Source: Eunapius fragilis
Lineage: Eukaryota > Porifera > Demospongiae > Spongillida > Spongillidae
Length of the DNA stretch: 64,000 bases
Assembly (NCBI GenBank): GCA_963681505.1
Contig: OY811989.1
Location: forward strand, 4,244,736 to 4,308,735
Direction: 5' to 3'
The notes beneath the pieces are model-generated. The model was given only the letters and a program-made list of their open reading frames with translations, was not told the origin of the DNA and did not search any database. Below are positions 55,719 through 64,000 of this stretch, piece after piece. The first letter of the stretch is position 1. Each line of letters starts with the position of its first letter. The position numbers were made by a program, and so were the translations under genes.

Positions 55719-56485
55719 CAGGGGCGGATACAGGAATTCTGGAAAGGGGGGGTCCGACATGAATAATCAAAAGGGGAGGGGTGGGAGGGGGATGTGCCCC
55801 CTCCCGCGCTTCGCGCGGGAGCTTTTGAATATGCGGATAAACCATGGCCGTAGACAACTTTCAGAGTTTGAGGGCGGGGGGGGGGGGGGGGGCTATAACG
55901 ACTTGGGTGGGGCGGGAGGGGGCGCGCCCCCCCTCCTGCCCCCAGAAAGAAGGTTTGGGGTAGCGCTGTAAGCTCCCCATTGGGGTCTTTGCCGCTTTAA
56001 CTTTTTCCTTATTTGTTGTTAGCAAAAACTTTACAATGCAGAATTATTTTCTCTCGAGGAAAATTTGGGGGAAGGGCTCAAGCCCCCCACCCCCCCTACG
56101 TCCTTGTAAACACAGCGTGAGAGTGGCTGTAATTGCGTGAGTCTCCCGCAAAATGCGTGAGAGTTGGCAGGTCTGTGAAAATCACTAGGGAAATAATATT
56201 GATACTGACCAGATGATTCTGATGGTTTCCCGCTCGCTTCGCATGGGTACGCACGTGCTAGTCTCTCGTGATATGACGTAATTTAATGCGCACAAGCAGC
56301 TAATAATTTCATACCCCCTAATTGGGGGTCCCCCCCTTGGACCCGCCACTGGTACCGTTGAAGTACTTGAAGGTCAACGGTAGACTACCTTGGTTGCATA
56401 GATTGCCGTATGCATTACGCCATTGTTCATATAGGAAAGGGGGGGTCCGGACCCCACGGACCCCCCCCCCCTAAATCCGCCCCTG
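55719..56485. mobile_element. hAT-like non-autonomous element, 767 bp, 5-bp duplication
   Basis: Ends CAGGGGCGGATACAGG and CCTAAATCCGCCCCTG pair at 14 of 16 positions, and CATTT flanks both sides (55714-55718, 56486-56490). CAGGGGCGGAT ends are hAT-like. A 5-bp instead of 8-bp duplication is unusual but is recorded for some hAT groups. The interior is G/C-run-rich with a CTCCCGCGC/GCGCGGGAG hairpin (55801-55821) and no coding frame. Confidence 0.65.
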
Positions 56486-56649
56486 CATTTTTAGAAAAAC
56501 AACTTCACTAGCCAAAGTAACAACTAAACTGCACACCATAGAGTATTTATACTGCCTAAAATTATTAATAAAAATCTATTTATATCATTATTAAGTAGAA
56601 CTTGATATATGTGTGTCTGTATGACATGTAAGGATAACGTGCCGGTAAA

Positions 56650-56982
56650 TTTTGAAGCGATTGGTACTATTGCCGTTCTTCACAACCGTTCGTAGCTCGA
56701 ATTATACCTTCCTAAGAAGAAGAATGAGAAGTTAACGACGACAATGGAGAATTATTTTAGGACTGGGCACGAGAAACAGGAAATTGTTTCTCTATACCAC
56801 ACCGTTTTATGACACGGAACCAACGTAGAACTGTAGATCGTTGTGCTCTCGTTCCATCGCGATAAAGAGATAAGCGATCCGTTTCTCCGTTGTCCCTCCA
56901 GGCGCTACTGATGTTTTATTAATGACATACATTCATCAACCCTCAATCAATCCTATATTGAACCTGCTGCCGCAGGTTCAGA
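56650..56982 (-). mobile_element. Helitron-like element, copy C (5' part only)
   Basis: Shares with copies A and B the block GAAGCGATTGGTAC, the AAGAAGAAGAATGAGAAG run, AGGACTGGGCACGAG and the terminal hairpin (56959-56980; stem TGAACCTGC/GCAGGTTCA, loop TGCC). On the minus strand it starts A|TCTGAACC and continues ATATAGGATTG. No foldback 3' end was found next to it, so it is truncated or interrupted, possibly by the hAT-like insertion upstream. Confidence 0.5.
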
Positions 56983-57281
56983 TTCGTTTATCTTTAACAG
57001 TTCAAATGATGAAATCAAATAGCTTGCAAAATTGACGTACGACAACTTTTAATTAATAACGTGATTTATAAACTGCAGAATAGCATTGACGAGACTTTGA
57101 AAAAGTATTGGCGTTTTACTAGTTAATCTTCTGAAGAACAATAAATCAAACTTCAAAAACCTCTACGTTTTTAATTAACTTTGAGTTTTAATAACACACC
57201 ATTAAATAATCCATTACCAAATCAAATACTGCTTTGTACTTCAATAATTTATGATGCTTATTAAAAATCAACCTTAATAAC

Positions 57282-57362
57282 ATGAAAGGGTTGAAATATC
57301 ACCTCAAGAGCTGTGAACATGGTAGTGGGAGTAACAGGTCTTCTGGTATCTATAGTGACTGA
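57282..57362 (+). pseudogene. ZNF6 remnant: last 26 codons only
   Basis: Encodes MKGLKYHLKSCEHG, SNRSSGIYSD and a stop, matching the C-terminal end of ZNF1/2 (KSCKHG...SVYGD). Nothing upstream matches the fingers; the unit is cut just before it by AT-rich sequence. Shows that a sixth zinc-finger unit existed. Confidence 0.85.
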
Positions 57363-58042
57363 ACTGTTGTATGTTGTCATGTTTTTCTGGTATTGTAATT
57401 TTTTTAATGTACAAAAATGTGGTAGGAAAAGTCCATGTTTAAATAATGATAATACATAACATGCAGAATTGGGCTGGAAACGTATTGCACTGGTGGTAGA
57501 GTTATGGAGCTGAGGATTTATTTACATACAAGTGATCACATTCACTAAAATTCAGGGCCGGACTATGGCAGGCAAAACATGGACCAGCAATACCTCAACA
57601 TTTTGCCTCATTAATACAAATGTGAAATAATATATTTATACGGAACAGCGTCCAGCAAAATTACCCTTGTGATACCAAATTTTCCAGGACAAGCAAAAGA
57701 AAAGTAATGCTCGCATTGAAATGTATGGATAGTCCAATTTAGGATCCGTAAGGACCATTTGATAGAAGCATTTTGGAAAATCAAAAAAATTGAAAACTTG
57801 AAAAACTACCCAGATCACTGTCCCATATAGTTACATGCACTATATTTAGTACTGGTATGGAAATTATGTGTTTAGAATTATGCCCAAACTATGTGCTTTA
57901 ACCCTTGCATGCTACCTGAGTACATTAGCTATTTTAATTATTTTTCTTGTTTATAATGAAAACATTTCTTTGCACAGTCATGTGCTGAATCGTACATAAT
58001 CCTGGAATATTCAGAGGCATTGTAGGCATTACTTGTGTGTGT

Positions 58043-58079
<37 letters not shown>

Positions 58080-58081
<2 letters not shown>

Positions 58082-58232
58082 GGAGGTATGACGGGGCTTC
58101 ACACTGTAATATCGTCATCATGGCAACTTCAGTGACACATAATTTGGCAAAGCTTATAGCAAATATTTCAAGATCCATCCAGATGGCTTCTGACTATGTG
58201 ATAGAGCCACTGGATGAGAACCTCTGTGATTA
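58080..58232 (+). pseudogene. START-domain exon copy D, truncated
   Basis: Matches the START exon from GGAGGTACGAC to GAGCCACTGGATGAGAAC, with an extra CATCAT, and breaks off before the donor (…GAGAACCTCTGTGATTAG). A (TG)n tract precedes it as in the other copies. No final exon follows directly. Confidence 0.8.
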
Positions 58233-59639
58233 GTGTCCAGCAAGCCACGGAGCAGGAATATCTTTATTTTGCCGCGGCGGTGAGTTGCCACACGCTAATG
58301 AAGTGATGCAACTGCAAGCAAGGGTCGATCGAACGGGTTGTGGTGCATAACGACCTCCTGATTTTAACACTGTGTGTCTCAATCCGCGCTTAAATTATGA
58401 TACATCAAGCAGATAACGTGATCGCGTACGTGATCGATTGCATGTACCATTACAACCCAAATTAATAAACATCCTAGGTCACACGACATGGATGGCTGCT
58501 CATTCCGTATTCCACACTGAACGTCCAAGAATGAAATTAAAATGACAGAATTCTCTTTATTTTTTAAGGGCAAATGTTTTTCCATATCAGCCTCCCTTTA
58601 ACATACCAAACATAACATAGTACCCCCACCAGTACTGCCTGTAAACATGTACCTAACATAAAATCTATGCTTTGTACCTTGTGCCAAGAACTCCACCCTG
58701 ATCATGTTGTGATGTATTTGGAGTATGCCATTTAACCCCCCTCAACCTTGAGATCCACACAATGTGGGAGAGGGGGTTAGTTGGTTAGTTGCGGTCAAGC
58801 GGGTGGGATATGAAATTTGGCATCATATAGTTTCCTAATTGTAAAACATTCATCTTGGGACCAGTGGAATTTAGATGCGCTAAAGGTGTTTAGTGGAATG
58901 GAAGGCTAGAAGGTTTTGGTTTAGCACATTTAAGCTAATTTTGTTCAGTAGTGGTTCTTTCAGGACACAGGCTATACTTATAAGTACAGGCAGTCCTTAT
59001 AAGGGCATGATAAGAGTGGTGATTGGGTTGATCATCAGATGAGCCATGGCATAATGTTGGGCATGTGAGTATTGGTATATAACTGCTCTCCCTGTTCAAA
59101 AAAATATGTTTGCCATAACCAATTGTAGTGATGGAGGTGCAGTCCCCCACATGGTGCTCACAACATCATCAAGTCCAATTTTGTCTGTTAGTTCTTTTGA
59201 AGTAACAGTAAAGCACACATCAATTCATTGTTTAAATGGATCAGTATTGTTATACGCCAGTGTAGAACACGATGTATTTGGACATTATTGTGTATCCCAG
59301 TTATATGCAGCTAATTAATCTTATACCCTAGTGTATTTTGTATTTTTAGTGTCCACCAGAAATCCTCCCCTTCCCTCTCCAAAAAAAAACTCATTTGGAT
59401 ACACAGAGTCCACTATGGGTTCTAAACACGTGTATATCCTTTATCCTTGTACAACGTGTAATTTTGGTAAAACGCATAAGTCACATGTTTAGATAGGCCA
59501 CACAGATTAAGGTGTGGGGTTTGACCTCTAGCATCCCTTGAAAGTCAACATGTGTTCATGCTATCTAAATCTACATGCCCCCCCCCCCCCCCCCCCCACC
59601 CCATTGCTGCACTGCAGTGTATGTGTGTGTATGTGTGCA

Positions 59640-59944
59640 AGTCACTCAGACTGTTATATTGGCAACTTCTGTGACGGGATAAGATCCATCTGAATGGCTT
59701 CGGACTACGTGATAGAGCTGCAGGGTTACTCAGTGGACATGAGGTAATAGGGAAGTGTGGTAAACATAACATACTGGGAAGGCTGTAGATATGAGTTGCC
59801 TCAGCCATGTTCTTTTATAGAGGCCACTCTGCTGATTACTACAGAAGCAACTATGGATCTTACCTTGCATCTCACAGTGTTCTTCTGCTGAGAAATATGA
59901 TCCAACAACTGGAGGAGCTGGACTTTCCAGAAAACCCTGTCTGA
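59640..59944 (+). pseudogene. START-domain exon copy E
   Basis: The first exon piece (59641-59743) has lost several blocks relative to 2370-2546. The last exon (59821-59944) is intact and almost identical to 2624-2747, with one change to FPENPV. The 77-bp intron is kept. It lies about 450 bp before the transporter, as if the original 3' end of the locus were here. Confidence 0.8.
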
Positions 59945-60390
59945 ACCTTGTTTTTAATCTCACTCACTTTTTAATCTCACTCACTTTCATATTCTGTACC
60001 AGACATACTATTAATGTTATTCCACACCGTCAGTGTGATTGTGATCTCACGGTACTTTGGTATGTTATTAGTGAAGTCATTGATTTCCATATAAGTGCAA
60101 GGTCAGTCAGGTGGTACGGTAAGTCTGACACTAGTACGAGGAATAACTCAAACGATTGTAAAACAATCTAAGAGCTACACTGAGAACCTCGAGCGTCCTA
60201 ACTATTTATAACAAAACAAACTACGCTGTATGTCAGAGGCATAGAGACTTTCGCATTTGTTTTTGGCTTCACGGGTAATTATTACGTAACGCAATGCAAA
60301 ACAAAGCAATTCATTGACGAAAGGCATACGAAATCCTACGCTCATGTGGGTGGTGACTGAACCGTCTTCGCGCTGCATAGGATAAAAGTA

Positions 60391-64000
<3,610 letters not shown>

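Larger units (their letters stand above)
56983..60390. other. decayed sixth unit, between Helitron-like end and ABC gene
   Basis: AT-rich sequence, the ZNF remnant (57282-57362), flank collinear with 7817-9700, START copy D, a block (58610-58800) matching 1180-1390, flank matching 1860-2330, poly-C (59577-59597) and START copy E. The last 445 bp before the transporter ATG are not duplicated elsewhere in the window and presumably hold its promoter; no TATA box is obvious. Confidence 0.5.

Overview
The window is animal nuclear DNA. It holds spliced genes with GT-AG introns, tandem C2H2 zinc-finger genes, many (TG)n and (CT)n microsatellites, and dense nested DNA-transposon debris. Very short introns (72-250 bp in the transporter gene) and the abundance of palindromic elements fit an invertebrate with a compact genome. 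A sponge is plausible, but the sequence alone does not settle this.

Layout. (1) 450-2747: last three exons seen of a DLC1/STARD13-type RhoGAP with a C-terminal START domain. (2) About 1.6-60 kb: a tandem array in which a C2H2 zinc-finger gene and copies of the last START exons have been duplicated repeatedly. Five zinc-finger genes are open (ZNF1 6959, ZNF2 20575, ZNF3 34735, ZNF4 41628, ZNF5 48269) and a sixth survives only as its last 26 codons (57282). ZNF1, ZNF2 and the remnant share one C-terminal subtype; ZNF3-5 share another. START copies at 10.5, 24.2, 58.1 and 59.6 kb are decayed to different degrees. (3) 60391-64000: 5' half of an ABCB1/MDR-type ABC transporter (first membrane domain, complete first nucleotide-binding domain, phosphorylatable linker), running off the window end.

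Mobile DNA. The paralogous units act as natural empty-site controls, so several insertions can be bounded to the base: a pogo/Tigger-type element with a near-complete transposase (32204-34470, TA duplication); a hAT-type element with an 8-bp duplication nested in another inverted-repeat element (12456-12899 in 12255-12923); a 2.2-kb Mutator-like element (13176-15366, 9-bp duplication); a 1.5-kb TA-flanked long-inverted-repeat element (50785-52312); Harbinger-like 0.6-kb elements in four copies; and small TTAA- and 11-bp-duplication foldback elements. There is also a decayed second pogo-like transposase (27.6-29.0 kb) and a fossil Ty3/gypsy gag fragment (54.7-55.0 kb).

The most unusual signal is an element family at 11534-12194, 16153-18204 and 56.65-56.98 kb. 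Read on the minus strand it looks Helitron-like: 5'-TC, insertion between A and T in the best-bounded copy, and a small hairpin just before the 3' end. It also has a 9-bp-stem/4-nt-loop hairpin at the 5' end whose sequence differs between all three copies while every base pair is kept, and a 260-285-bp foldback at the 3' end in the two complete copies. The 2-kb copy carries unrecognised minus-strand reading frames.

The zinc-finger genes vary mainly at DNA-contact positions and in finger number (6 to 17), as expected for genes tracking changing DNA targets. That they might target local transposons is inference only.
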